From contig CAKSJP010000012.1 of assembly GCA_934463425.1 (NCBI GenBank), forward strand, positions 1 through 64,000: a DNA stretch of 64,000 nt, given 5' to 3'. This document shows, one piece after another, positions 1 to 8,694 of this stretch. The translations under genes were made by a program, and so were the position numbers. The notes under the pieces were generated by a model. It was given only the letters and a program-made list of their open reading frames with translations. It ran no database searches and had not been told where the DNA came from. Source of the stretch: an uncultured Ruminococcus sp. (GTDB lineage: Bacteria; Bacillota; Clostridia; Oscillospirales; Ruminococcaceae). Numbering within the stretch: position 1 is the first letter of the stretch; every line of letters starts with the position of its first letter.

Positions 1-1229
1 CAAAGGCGTACACGGACGGCAAGGACGTGACCTTTACATTTACCGCGAAAAACGGCAATACCGCAAACCTGACCTTGAATTTCCTGGTGGCAAAGGCCGA
101 CCCGGCGGTGAAAGTGACCGTAGACGGCGACACCCACACTGAGGGCGATCTTGTGAGCGAGCTGAGGCTGAGCATCAGCAAGGACAGCACCAAGGGTGCG
201 GCGAAGATCGTCAGCGAACTCAAGAAACTGATCGCCGGAAAGAACACCCTGGCATGGGAGTTCACCCCAGAGGACAGCGAAAATTACAACGTTGTAGCCG
301 GCACGGTTGTGGTAAATGCACAGACAACAACAACCACAACAACGACCACCACTACCACCACCACTGCTACTACCACAACAACCTCTACCACAAAGGCGAC
401 TACTACAAACAAAACAACTGCGGCTACCACCAAGGCAACTACAGTTACAAGCGAAACAACTGCAACAACCGAAGAAACTACCACAAACGAAACAACTGCA
501 ACAACCGAAGAAACAACTACCACAAGCGAAACATCTGCCACCACCGAGGAAACCACTACAAACGAAACAACCGCAACAACTGAGGAAACCACTACCACAA
601 ACGAAACAACCGCGACAACCGAGGAAACATCTACTACAAACGAAACAACTACAACAATCGAAGAAACTACTATCACAAATGAAACAACTGCAACAAGCGA
701 AACGACCGCAACAACCGCTACAAGTGGAACGACTGCTACCAGCGGAACAACTTCCGCAACCAAGGCGACTACCGCTACTACAAACGGAACGACTTCCGCA
801 ACTCAAACAACCACAATCACCAGTGCTTCCAGCACAGAATCCACCGCCGCAACATCGGCAACCACGATCACAACAGCAACTACCACGAGTGTGACCAACA
901 TTGCAGACGAAGATCTTTGCAGCTGGGCGATCAACGATTATCTGAAAAAAACGGGAGTGATTGCCGTAAATGCAGAAATCACTGCACGCTCGGAGGAAGC
1001 ATATGAGATTACGCTGACTGATGAAAACGGCAATGTGCTGGACGTTTACACCGTTGACCCGAAAACCGGCACTGGCACGGATTCTTCCAACGCAGAAGTC
1101 AACCTGCCTCAGACCGGAAACAACTCCATGACAAACTGGCTCCTGTGCGTGGGTGCAGCAATGTTCATGGCATTCGGATTCGGTGCGGTGAAAGCATCTG
1201 GTATCTTCAAACGGAAAGAGGATGAGTAA
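1..1229 (+). CDS. LPQTG-anchored cell-surface protein with Thr-rich stalk (5' partial)
   Basis: The frame is already open at the window edge (codons run from base 3), so the true start and any signal peptide lie outside. About 100 visible N-terminal residues look like an extracellular beta-sandwich module. They are followed by roughly 190 residues (about bases 325-900) made almost only of Thr with Ala, Glu, Ser and Asn, in loose units of the type ETTATTEETTT; such stalks span the cell wall. A small folded domain of about 75 residues follows, then LPQTG (1104-1118), a hydrophobic helix and a basic RK tail, the complete class A sortase signal. The protein should be covalently wall-anchored. The binding or enzymatic function sits in the missing part and is unknown. 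A hairpin terminator follows the stop. Confidence 0.85.
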   Translation, partial: KAYTDGKDVTFTFTAKNGNTANLTLNFLVAKADPAVKVTVDGDTHTEGDLVSELRLSISKDSTKGAAKIVSELKKLIAGKNTLAWEFTPEDSENYNVVAGTVVVNAQTTTTTTTTTTTTTTATTTTTSTTKATTTNKTTAATTKATTVTSETTATTEETTTNETTATTEETTTTSETSATTEETTTNETTATTEETTTTNETTATTEETSTTNETTTTIEETTITNETTATSETTATTATSGTTATSGTTSATKATTATTNGTTSATQTTTITSASSTESTAATSATTITTATTTSVTNIADEDLCSWAINDYLKKTGVIAVNAEITARSEEAYEITLTDENGNVLDVYTVDPKTGTGTDSSNAEVNLPQTGNNSMTNWLLCVGAAMFMAFGFGAVKASGIFKRKEDE

Positions 1230-1297
1230 GAGCAAAAAGCAGCGAAACAGCGTGGATTTCAAAAAGTAATCGTTCTTTGTAACATGTCAAAAGCAGA

Positions 1298-1335
1298 AAA
1301 ACCGGCTCAGATTTCCCTCTGAACCGGTTTTCTGT
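1298..1335 (+). terminator. Rho-independent terminator after the LPQTG gene
   Basis: A 13-bp stem, AAAACCGG..CAG against CTGAACCGGTTTT with one mismatch, encloses a short loop and ends in a T-rich stretch. Confidence 0.75.
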
Positions 1336-1406
1336 TTGCGTAAACGTTTTTTGTGGGCAAAAATGCACCCGTTTTGCAATCGGTGCTATTTTTATATCAA
1401 ATCATA

Positions 1407-1435
1407 TTGACAAACAGCGAGGAACGTGCTATAAT
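1407..1435 (+). promoter_or_regulatory. Sigma-A promoter of the TetR-family gene
   Basis: TTGACA (1407-1412), a 17-bp spacer and TATAAT (1430-1435) form a perfect consensus promoter. The expected transcript start falls at about 1442, inside the adjacent palindrome. Confidence 0.9.
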
Positions 1436-1441
1436 AACATC

Positions 1442-1462
1442 ATTATCGATAATAACATTATC
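1442..1462 (+). promoter_or_regulatory. Candidate TetR operator
   Basis: ATTATCGATAAT (1442-1453) is a perfect 12-bp palindrome. It overlaps a second dyad, GATAAT-N3-ATTATC (1448-1462). Both lie just downstream of the -10 box and before the ribosome site of the TetR gene, the usual place for an autorepression operator. The protein assignment is inference. Confidence 0.6.
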
Positions 1463-1483
1463 AATATATAGGGAGGTGAAGAC

Positions 1484-2092
1484 ATGGCTAATAAGGATCA
1501 TTCGCTGGATGATGGGATTATTCAGGCAGCCTATTCTGAGTTTCTTTCCTGCGGCTTTCAGAAAGCTTCTTTACACAAGATTGCCGAAAAAGCCGGTGTC
1601 ACAACGGGAGCGATTTACACAAGATACAAGAACAAAGATGCATTGTTCGTCAGTTTGCTCCAAAATTTTTTTGAAACGATGCAGATTCTCTTTGCACCTG
1701 TTGCTGACGAATACGAAAAAGCAAAGCACAGTGCAAAAAATGAGGATATTCTCTGTGCCATAAATGTGGAGGAAAGCATCTATTTCCGACTGCTGACAGA
1801 ACACTATGACGATTGCACGCTTTTTTTCAGCCGCAGCGACGGAAGCTCTGTCGAAATGATACTGAAAGAAATTATGAACACCAAAACAAAGCAGACAGTC
1901 GAATTTTTCTCCGAGGTTTACGGCAAAGCGCCGAACGAGGATGCAATTCGTTTGCTAATGGGTTCCCAATTCTGGTATTTTAGGCAGTTACTGAACGAAC
2001 GCCTCAATGAAGATGAAATGTTTGCCTGTCTCCGTACAATTCTCGATTTTTTCAATGCCGGATGGCGGCAACTGTGTAACACTCTGAAATAA
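1484..2092 (+). CDS. TetR/AcrR-family transcriptional regulator
   Basis: This is a 202-residue DNA-binding repressor of typical TetR length. The N-terminal helix-turn-helix is clear at about residues 28-50 (KIAEKAGVTTGAIYTRYKNK); the C-terminal two thirds are the helical ligand-binding and dimer domain, too divergent to name the ligand. The ATG follows GGGAGGTGAAGAC. It has its own consensus promoter with palindromes over the start site, so autoregulation is likely. It is followed by a terminator and then by the ECF/ABC transport operon on the same strand, so it probably controls that operon, perhaps in response to the transported substrate. The link to transport is inferred from position only. 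Confidence 0.88.
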   Translation: MANKDHSLDDGIIQAAYSEFLSCGFQKASLHKIAEKAGVTTGAIYTRYKNKDALFVSLLQNFFETMQILFAPVADEYEKAKHSAKNEDILCAINVEESIYFRLLTEHYDDCTLFFSRSDGSSVEMILKEIMNTKTKQTVEFFSEVYGKAPNEDAIRLLMGSQFWYFRQLLNERLNEDEMFACLRTILDFFNAGWRQLCNTLK

Positions 2093-2106
2093 ATGACAAA
2101 AAGCTT

Positions 2107-2134
2107 CGGGCGGTTTTTCCTCCGCCCGTTTCTT
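2107..2134 (+). terminator. Terminator or attenuator between tetR-type gene and ECF operon
   Basis: A 7-bp G+C stem (CGGGCGG / CCGCCCG) with an 8-base loop is followed by TTTCTT. No clear promoter is visible between it and the ECF gene at 2177, so it may act as an intra-operon attenuator. Confidence 0.65.
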
Positions 2135-2176
2135 ACGGCAAACGGGTAGTCTAAACTAACTAAAAGAAAAGAGATC

Positions 2177-4342
2177 ATGATGATAGATTTTGAACTTGCA
2201 TTTCGATACGCAGATGAAAAATCTCCAGTGCTTCGGCAGATTGCCGGAAACATTCCGAAGGGTCGCTGCGTAGTGCTCTGCGGCAGCAGCGGGTGCGGAA
2301 AATCCACGCTTCTGCGGTGCGTAAACGGACTGATTCCGCAATTTTATGAAGGAGAACGAACAGGCTTCTGCCAGCTGAACGGACAGGACACCGCCGGAAT
2401 GAGCATCGGAGAGATCGGCGAATTGACCGCCTCAGTCTTTCAGGATCCGCGGAGTCAGTTTTTTACTGTGAACAGTTCAAATGAGGTGGCATTTGGACTT
2501 GAAAACCACGGTTTGCCGCAAGAAAAAATACGGCAGAGAGTGGACGAAGCGTTCTGGATATTTCATCTTGAACGGCTGAAGGACAGAAATGTTTATGAAT
2601 TGTCCAGCGGTGAGCGGCAGCTGATTTCTATCCTCTCGGCTTGGGCGATGGATACGGAAATTTTTCTTCTTGACGAGCCCACAGCAAACCTTGACTTTGC
2701 GGCAACGCAGCAATTAAAAAGCATTTTGCTTGCACTGAAAAGACAGGGCAAAACCCTGCTGCTCAGTGAGCACAGACTGTATTATCTCGCCGGCATTGCC
2801 GATGAATACTGGGTGATGAAAAACGGTGAGATCCAGGGGAGATATACCGCAGAAGAGGCGGGAAGATTTTCGCCGGAACAGCGGCAGGTACTTTCTCTGC
2901 GTACCCTTGATCTGACAGAAGTTCCAGTGCCGGAGAAGCCGCAGCTGCAGAAAGCAGTACCGGAAGTACTTTGTGTTTCGGATATCTGCTATACATACAA
3001 AAGAAAATTAAATCGCACACTTTCCGGTGTCAGTTTTTCCGTCCGGATGCATGAGATCATAGGACTTGTGGGGGCAAACGGCTGTGGCAAAACCACGCTC
3101 GGCAAGCTGATTGCAGGACTCTATCGCCCCTCCGGCGGCAGAATCGCACTTTTCGGAAAGCTGCAAAATCCAAAAAGGCTACAGAAGCAGGTGTTGTTTA
3201 TCATGCAGGAGGCAGAATTTCAATTCTTCACAAACTCCGTTCTGCACGAGCTGCAATATGGGCATAACGTTACTCCGGAATTTGAAAAGAGAACAGAAGC
3301 ACTTCTCAAAAGCATGAATATGTGGGACTGCCGTGACCGTCACCCCTTCTCACTTTCCGGCGGACAGATGCAGCGGCTGACACTGATGATGGCATACCTC
3401 TCCGACAAACCAATCGTCATTCTTGACGAACCGACCGCCGGGCAGGACGCAGAAAGCCTTGTGCGGTGCACAGCGCTGATCCGTGAGATGCGAAAAGAAA
3501 AAACCGTTCTTATGATCACCCATGATCTTGAATTGATCGCAGGCGTATGCGACCGCTGCATCGGGCTTTCAGACGGACGGATTGAAACAGAATTTTCCAC
3601 ACAGACTGCACAGGATTTGCAGACAATACGACGGTATATGGAGTGTTTTCGTCCTGCTGAAGTCCCGCCGAAAAAGAAGCACAAGGAGCTGTTTCACCCT
3701 GTAACAAAGCTGATCTTCTGGATCGCACTGATGGTCGTGATATCCACGGCAAACAACAACTTGGTTTATGCCGCATATGCTGCACTGATTTTGCTGACCG
3801 TCGCCGACGGCTGGTTCGGAACGGCTCTCGCCGGCGGTATGAGCTTCGGGGCGTTATGGGCGGCGAATATGCTGTTCCCGAATACCGTATTTTCATTTAC
3901 ACTCGTATTGTTCCCGCGTATCATCGCCATTGGCATCTCTATGCGGACACTGATCGGGCGAAACGAGGCAAGCCGCACGCTTGCAGCACTACGCAATCTG
4001 CATCTGTCGGAGCGGCTTATTATGATTGTCGCCGTGATTTTCCGATTCTTTCCGGTGCTGTCCGGCGATATGAAGCTGCTGCGGCAATCGATTCGAACCC
4101 GAGGTGCATTTGTGACACCGTGGCAAAAACTGCGTGCCCTTCCTGCCCATATTGAGATCCTTACGGTTCCGATGGCACTGCGTGTCATCCGCATTGCGGA
4201 AACACTTTCCGCCTCCGCTGAAACACGGGGAATAGATTTAAAGCGGCGTAAGAGCAATTATCTTTCGCTTCGTTTTTCCGCATGGGACATGCTATTCTGC
4301 GTTCTGTTGGCAGCCTCGATCGCCGTCAGTTTTATTCTGTGA
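2177..4342 (+). CDS. Fused ECF transporter: two ATPase domains plus EcfT
   Basis: The 721-residue protein joins three ECF importer parts that are usually separate. Residues about 1-235 are a first ABC ATPase (Walker A CGSSGCGKST, signature LSSGE, Walker B IFLLDEPTA). Residues about 265-480 are a second (GANGCGKTT, LSGGQ, IVILDEPTA). Residues about 500-721 are a membrane EcfT domain with several hydrophobic helices and the two short RTRG and ETRG motifs that couple EcfT to the ATPases. It should power uptake of a small nutrient captured by the S component encoded next (4406). ATG-ATG at 2177/2180 leaves the exact start open. Substrate is unknown; vitamin, metal or siderophore uptake are all possible for this gene arrangement. 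Confidence 0.9.
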   Translation: MMIDFELAFRYADEKSPVLRQIAGNIPKGRCVVLCGSSGCGKSTLLRCVNGLIPQFYEGERTGFCQLNGQDTAGMSIGEIGELTASVFQDPRSQFFTVNSSNEVAFGLENHGLPQEKIRQRVDEAFWIFHLERLKDRNVYELSSGERQLISILSAWAMDTEIFLLDEPTANLDFAATQQLKSILLALKRQGKTLLLSEHRLYYLAGIADEYWVMKNGEIQGRYTAEEAGRFSPEQRQVLSLRTLDLTEVPVPEKPQLQKAVPEVLCVSDICYTYKRKLNRTLSGVSFSVRMHEIIGLVGANGCGKTTLGKLIAGLYRPSGGRIALFGKLQNPKRLQKQVLFIMQEAEFQFFTNSVLHELQYGHNVTPEFEKRTEALLKSMNMWDCRDRHPFSLSGGQMQRLTLMMAYLSDKPIVILDEPTAGQDAESLVRCTALIREMRKEKTVLMITHDLELIAGVCDRCIGLSDGRIETEFSTQTAQDLQTIRRYMECFRPAEVPPKKKHKELFHPVTKLIFWIALMVVISTANNNLVYAAYAALILLTVADGWFGTALAGGMSFGALWAANMLFPNTVFSFTLVLFPRIIAIGISMRTLIGRNEASRTLAALRNLHLSERLIMIVAVIFRFFPVLSGDMKLLRQSIRTRGAFVTPWQKLRALPAHIEILTVPMALRVIRIAETLSASAETRGIDLKRRKSNYLSLRFSAWDMLFCVLLAASIAVSFIL

Positions 4343-4405
4343 CAGCTGCCCGAAAAGTGGCTTTCAAAATAAAAATACACATAAATTTAAAGGAGTTTTT
4401 GGCCT

Positions 4406-5011
4406 ATGAAAACCGCAAACACAAACAAACTGAAAATCAAGGACATCATTACCGTTGTCCTGCTGGCGCTGATCAACGTCGTGATCTTCTTTGCAAGTTC
4501 TCTTTTGTATGCAACGCCGATTACCATTATTCTCATGCCTGTGTTCTTCGCCTTGCTGGAAGGCATTATTTACTTCATCATCGGCACAAAAGTCAAAAAG
4601 CCTGGCGCTTTCCTCATTTACAGCGTTGTACGTGCTATTATGGGCGGATATCTGCCGTATATCCTTCTGTTTATCCTTTCCGGTGTTATCGCAGAACTGC
4701 TTTTGTGGAAAATCGACTATGGAAACGGAAAGGCTCTCACCGTAAGCTATATCATCAATCAGGTGTTTGCCGCTTTTGGAAGCACTGTGATTCCTTACGC
4801 CATCGCCGCAAAAGCCATGGCAGATCAGGCTGTGTCCGACGGCCGTCAGGACAACATTCTAAAGGCTTCTGAAATTCTGCAGTCCTGGTGGTCAGTTGCC
4901 CTGATTGCAGGAGTGATCGCTGCCGCATTTATTGGTGCAACCATGGGCAAGCAGGTCGTAAAGAAGCATCTTACAGCACAATGCACAACGGAGGAACGCA
5001 ACGATGAATAA
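4406..5011 (+). CDS. MptD/Trep_Strep-type ECF substrate-binding (S) component
   Basis: A 201-residue hydrophobic protein with about five or six membrane segments and a short basic N terminus. Size, topology and position right after the fused A-A-T protein fit the MptD (Trep_Strep, TIGR02185-like) family of putative ECF S components, which bind substrate in the membrane. The start follows AAGGAG with good spacing. The stop overlaps the ATG of the next ABC gene by 8 bases, so translation is coupled. Substrate is not assigned for this family. Confidence 0.75.
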   Translation: MKTANTNKLKIKDIITVVLLALINVVIFFASSLLYATPITIILMPVFFALLEGIIYFIIGTKVKKPGAFLIYSVVRAIMGGYLPYILLFILSGVIAELLLWKIDYGNGKALTVSYIINQVFAAFGSTVIPYAIAAKAMADQAVSDGRQDNILKASEILQSWWSVALIAGVIAAAFIGATMGKQVVKKHLTAQCTTEERNDE

Positions 5012-6764
5012 AATCTCTGAACCAAAGCGATCCGCATTTTCATGGCTCATGGAGCTTGCAAAAGGCAGACGGGGCGAATATGTATTCAGCATTCTCGTTG
5101 CACTGGCAGGCGTTGCTTGTTCGCTCATTCCTTATTTTATTATCATCCAAATCATTACTGCACTTGTAAACGACACAGCGGAGCTTTCACGCTGTCTGAT
5201 GCTCTGCGCCTGGATGGCGGGCTTTTGGGTTCTGCGCTATATGCTGCACAGCATTTCCACCTCGCTTTCTCATCATGCTACATTTTATGTACTGTCCAAT
5301 ACCCGCATACGGCTGTTGGACAAATTGGCGGCATTGCCGTTGGGTGCGGTGCTTGACCGTTCCTCCGGCGCATATAAAAATATTATTGTGGAGCGTGTGG
5401 ATTCCATTGAAACCACCCTTGCACACCTCCTGCCGGAGATGACTGCCAATATCGCAGGGGCACTGGCGGTGCTGGCAGTGCTGTTCCTCGAAGACTGGCG
5501 TCTGGGATTCTCTATGCTGATTGTCGTTCCTTTGGGCATTCTCTGCTTTATGTCCATGTTCAGAGGGTACAACGAGAAGTTCCAGCGCACTGTCACCTCG
5601 ACAAAAGCACTCAACGACACAGCTGTCGAGTACATCAGCGGCATTGAGGTCATCAAGGCCTTCGGTCAGTCAAAAACCAGCTATGCAAAATTTGTCTCCG
5701 CTGCAAAAGAGGGTGCAGACTGTTTTATCGACTGGATGCATGGAAGCCTTTTCGGACAGGTGGCAGGGATGGCAATATTTCCTTCAACATTGCTGGGAAT
5801 TTTGCCGGTGGGATGCCTGCTCTATATGCACGGAACACTGTCGGCAGAAACCTTTCTGGCGGTCATTGTGCTTTCTTTCGGCGTTATGCAGCCGCTGATC
5901 ACTGCCTTTTCCTACACCGATGACATTGCACAGGTAAAAATCATTATTGGCGAAGTGGCAGAGGTGCTTTCCGGCGAAGAAATGCAGCGTCCGGAAAAGG
6001 CGGAAAAGCTGCCGGCAGATAACGCCATCGAACTGAAAAACGTCTGCTTTGCCTATCACGACAAGGAGGTGCTGCACGGAATCAACCTGCACATTGCTCC
6101 GGGAACGGTCAATGCACTTGTGGGGCCATCCGGCAGCGGAAAGTCCACCATTGCCCGGCTTATCGCCTCCCTGTGGGAGGTGAAGGACGGTGCAATCGAG
6201 CTGGGCGGCGTGGACATCCGCCAGCTTCCGCTTAAAGATTGCACTGACCGCATCGCCTATGTATCGCAGGACAACTATTTATTCGACCTCTCGGTGATGG
6301 ATAATATCCGCATGGGCAAAAAAGATGCAAGTGACAGGGAAGTGATCGATGCCGCAAAGAAATGCGGCTGTCATGCGTTTATTATGGGGCTGGAAAACGG
6401 CTATCAGACGATGTGCGGAGCTTCTGGCGGACACCTTTCCGGCGGCGAGCGTCAGCGTATTTCCATTGCCCGTGCTATGCTGAAGGATGCACCCATCGTC
6501 ATTTTGGACGAAGCCACCTCTTACACCGATCCGGAGAATGAGGCAGTCATCCAGTCTGCACTGGCACAGCTGGTGCAAGGCAAGACGCTGCTGGTCATTG
6601 CACACCGCCTCTCCACTATTGCAGATGCCGATCAGATCATTGTGGTCAATCAGGGGCGGATAGAAGCGGCCGGTACCCAGGAAGCACTTCTTGCGTCCTG
6701 TCCGCTTTATCAAACCATGTGGAAAGCCCACATCAGCGTCAAAGACAATGGGGAGGTGGCATAA
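5004..6764 (+). CDS. ABC transporter half, permease-ATPase fusion (first of pair)
   Basis: A 586-residue half transporter with an N-terminal six-helix membrane domain (about 1-320) and a C-terminal ATPase: Walker A GPSGSGKST, signature LSGGE, Walker B IVILDEATS, all intact. The exporter-type fold normally drives efflux, but related paired proteins (YbtPQ, IrtAB) import metal-siderophores, and coupling here to an ECF importer makes uptake plausible. It overlaps the S-component gene upstream and its stop overlaps the start of its partner (TAATG), so the pair should form a heterodimer. Confidence 0.88.
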   Translation: MNKISEPKRSAFSWLMELAKGRRGEYVFSILVALAGVACSLIPYFIIIQIITALVNDTAELSRCLMLCAWMAGFWVLRYMLHSISTSLSHHATFYVLSNTRIRLLDKLAALPLGAVLDRSSGAYKNIIVERVDSIETTLAHLLPEMTANIAGALAVLAVLFLEDWRLGFSMLIVVPLGILCFMSMFRGYNEKFQRTVTSTKALNDTAVEYISGIEVIKAFGQSKTSYAKFVSAAKEGADCFIDWMHGSLFGQVAGMAIFPSTLLGILPVGCLLYMHGTLSAETFLAVIVLSFGVMQPLITAFSYTDDIAQVKIIIGEVAEVLSGEEMQRPEKAEKLPADNAIELKNVCFAYHDKEVLHGINLHIAPGTVNALVGPSGSGKSTIARLIASLWEVKDGAIELGGVDIRQLPLKDCTDRIAYVSQDNYLFDLSVMDNIRMGKKDASDREVIDAAKKCGCHAFIMGLENGYQTMCGASGGHLSGGERQRISIARAMLKDAPIVILDEATSYTDPENEAVIQSALAQLVQGKTLLVIAHRLSTIADADQIIVVNQGRIEAAGTQEALLASCPLYQTMWKAHISVKDNGEVA

Positions 6765-8497
6765 TGCTTCAGACACTGAGAAAATTCTTTGCTTTCTGCG
6801 GAGCAGAAAATCGCAAAATGTTTATCACTTCAATCTGGCTGGGTGTGGTCAGTGCCATTTGTTCTGCTATGCGCATTCCCGCAGCCGCCATCGTCATTCA
6901 GGCACTTTTGAATCAGAACGTCACCATGGAGACGCTTTGGACGAGCCTTGGCATGATTGTGATCTCATTGGTCATTACCATCATCATCAACATGAGAGCC
7001 ACCATGCTCCAGACCCGTGCAGGCTACCGTGCCTGTGCCAACAAGCGGATTGAGATTGCGGAACACCTGCGTTATCTTCCTATGGGCTGGTTTAATGACA
7101 ACAGTCTCGGTGAAGTCACCTCCGTCACCACCAACACCATGGAAAACATGGCCAACATTGCCACACGGGTGGTCATGGTCACAACGAGGGGCTTTCTGAC
7201 TTCCGGCATCATCGCAGTCATGCTCCTTCTTTTTGACTGGCGCATGGGGCTGATTACACTGGCGGGACTGGTGCTGTTTTTCACCATCAACGCTGCTATG
7301 CAGCGTGCAGAGCAAACCCTTGCTCAGCGGAAGTTCAACGCCGACGAGTGTTTGGTCTCCAAGGTGCTGGAATATGTGCAGGGCATCGCCGAGGTCAAGA
7401 ATTTTGATCTGACCCACGATTCCACAACACAGGTACACAATGCCGTGGAAGAGGCTTGGAAAGCATCCTTTGCCATGGAAATCCCATCGGTTCTTTATAT
7501 GTTGGTGCAGTTTGTTATCAACAAGTTCACCGGAATTGCCGTCTGCACCGCTGCCATCCTCTTTTATTTCGGCGGTACGATGACGCTTACAAACTGCCTT
7601 TTGATGCTGATTTGCTCGTTCATTCTCTTTGAGCAGCTGGATAGTGCCGGCAGCTTCTCGTCTTTGTTCCGCTCCATCGACATCGGTGTGGACAAGGCAA
7701 ACGCTATTTTGAATGTAGTACCCATGGACATTGACGGAGAAGATCTGACACCGGAGCAGGAGGACATTGTCCTCTCCCATGTAGACTTTTCCTATGACAG
7801 CAAGCCCATTCTGCATGACATATCCCTGACGATTCCGGAAAAAACCACCGTCGCCATCGTCGGTCCCTCCGGTTCAGGCAAGACCACACTCTGCAATCTT
7901 ATGGCGAGGTTCTGGGATGTGCAATCTGGCAGCGTAAGTCTTGGCGGACGGGATGTGCGGAAATACAGCTATGACAGCCTGATTCGCAATTTTTCCTTTG
8001 TGTTCCAGCGGACATATCTGTTTTCAGACACCATTGCCAATAATATCCGCTTTGGCAGACCGGATGCGACACTGGACGAAGTAAAGATCGCAGCAAAAAA
8101 GGCACGGTGCTGCGATTTTATCATGGCATTGCCGGACGGCTTTGATACTGTCATCGGCGAGGGCGGCGCAACCCTCTCCGGCGGTGAGCGTCAGCGTATT
8201 TCCATCGCCCGTGCCATTATGAAAAATGCACCTATTATCATTCTCGACGAAGCCACCGCCAATGTTGACCCGGAGAACGAGAAAGAACTGATGGAGGCTG
8301 TTTCTGAGCTGACCCATGATAAGACAGTCATAATGATCGTCCATCGACTGAAAACGGTGCAAAATGCAGACAGGATCTTTGTTGTTGATCACGGTGAGAT
8401 CGTCCAGCAGGGTACGCATGACGAACTTGTCGCTGCGGACGGACTTTATCGCCGCTTTGTGGTGGAGCGTAAGCAGGCAGCCGGATGGAAGGTCTGA
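6764..8497 (+). CDS. ABC transporter half, permease-ATPase fusion (second of pair)
   Basis: A 577-residue partner of the preceding gene, with six-helix membrane domain and ATPase (Walker A GPSGSGKTT, LSGGE, IIILDEATA). The ATG at 6764 is chosen because GGGGAGGTGGCATA precedes it and it overlaps the upstream stop; an in-frame start 45 bases earlier lacks such a site. Both halves keep complete catalytic motifs, so both ATP sites should be active. This is the last gene of the TetR-controlled transport cluster and is followed by an intergenic hairpin. Confidence 0.88.
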   Translation: MLQTLRKFFAFCGAENRKMFITSIWLGVVSAICSAMRIPAAAIVIQALLNQNVTMETLWTSLGMIVISLVITIIINMRATMLQTRAGYRACANKRIEIAEHLRYLPMGWFNDNSLGEVTSVTTNTMENMANIATRVVMVTTRGFLTSGIIAVMLLLFDWRMGLITLAGLVLFFTINAAMQRAEQTLAQRKFNADECLVSKVLEYVQGIAEVKNFDLTHDSTTQVHNAVEEAWKASFAMEIPSVLYMLVQFVINKFTGIAVCTAAILFYFGGTMTLTNCLLMLICSFILFEQLDSAGSFSSLFRSIDIGVDKANAILNVVPMDIDGEDLTPEQEDIVLSHVDFSYDSKPILHDISLTIPEKTTVAIVGPSGSGKTTLCNLMARFWDVQSGSVSLGGRDVRKYSYDSLIRNFSFVFQRTYLFSDTIANNIRFGRPDATLDEVKIAAKKARCCDFIMALPDGFDTVIGEGGATLSGGERQRISIARAIMKNAPIIILDEATANVDPENEKELMEAVSELTHDKTVIMIVHRLKTVQNADRIFVVDHGEIVQQGTHDELVAADGLYRRFVVERKQAAGWKV

Positions 8498-8611
8498 AAA
8501 GGGAACATCCTGCACAATCCGTTGTGTGGTGACGCCCATATTATAACACAAGTGGCTTTATGTGTCATTCTTTTTTGTGTTGCACTTATATTGTAAATCT
8601 ATCTAGATAAT

Positions 8612-8664
8612 AATCCCCTTAGAGTTTTCACACTTTTGTTTTTGTGTCTACTCTAAGGGGATTT
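8612..8664. terminator. Bidirectional terminator between convergent genes
   Basis: Arms ATCCCCTTAGAG (8613-8624) and CTCTAAGGGGAT (8651-8662) form a 12-bp perfect stem, with an inner CACAC/GTGTG-like stem. TTTTA follows on the plus strand and an A/T tract on the other side, so it can stop transcripts from both directions. Confidence 0.75.
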
Positions 8665-8694
8665 TATCAGGCGGTGATTTTCGGGAAGACCGTT

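Noticed and set aside
284-894. Frames rich in Val or in Gln/Pro across the Thr stalk
   Set aside because: They are other-frame readings of the repetitive ACA/ACC codons of the surface protein.
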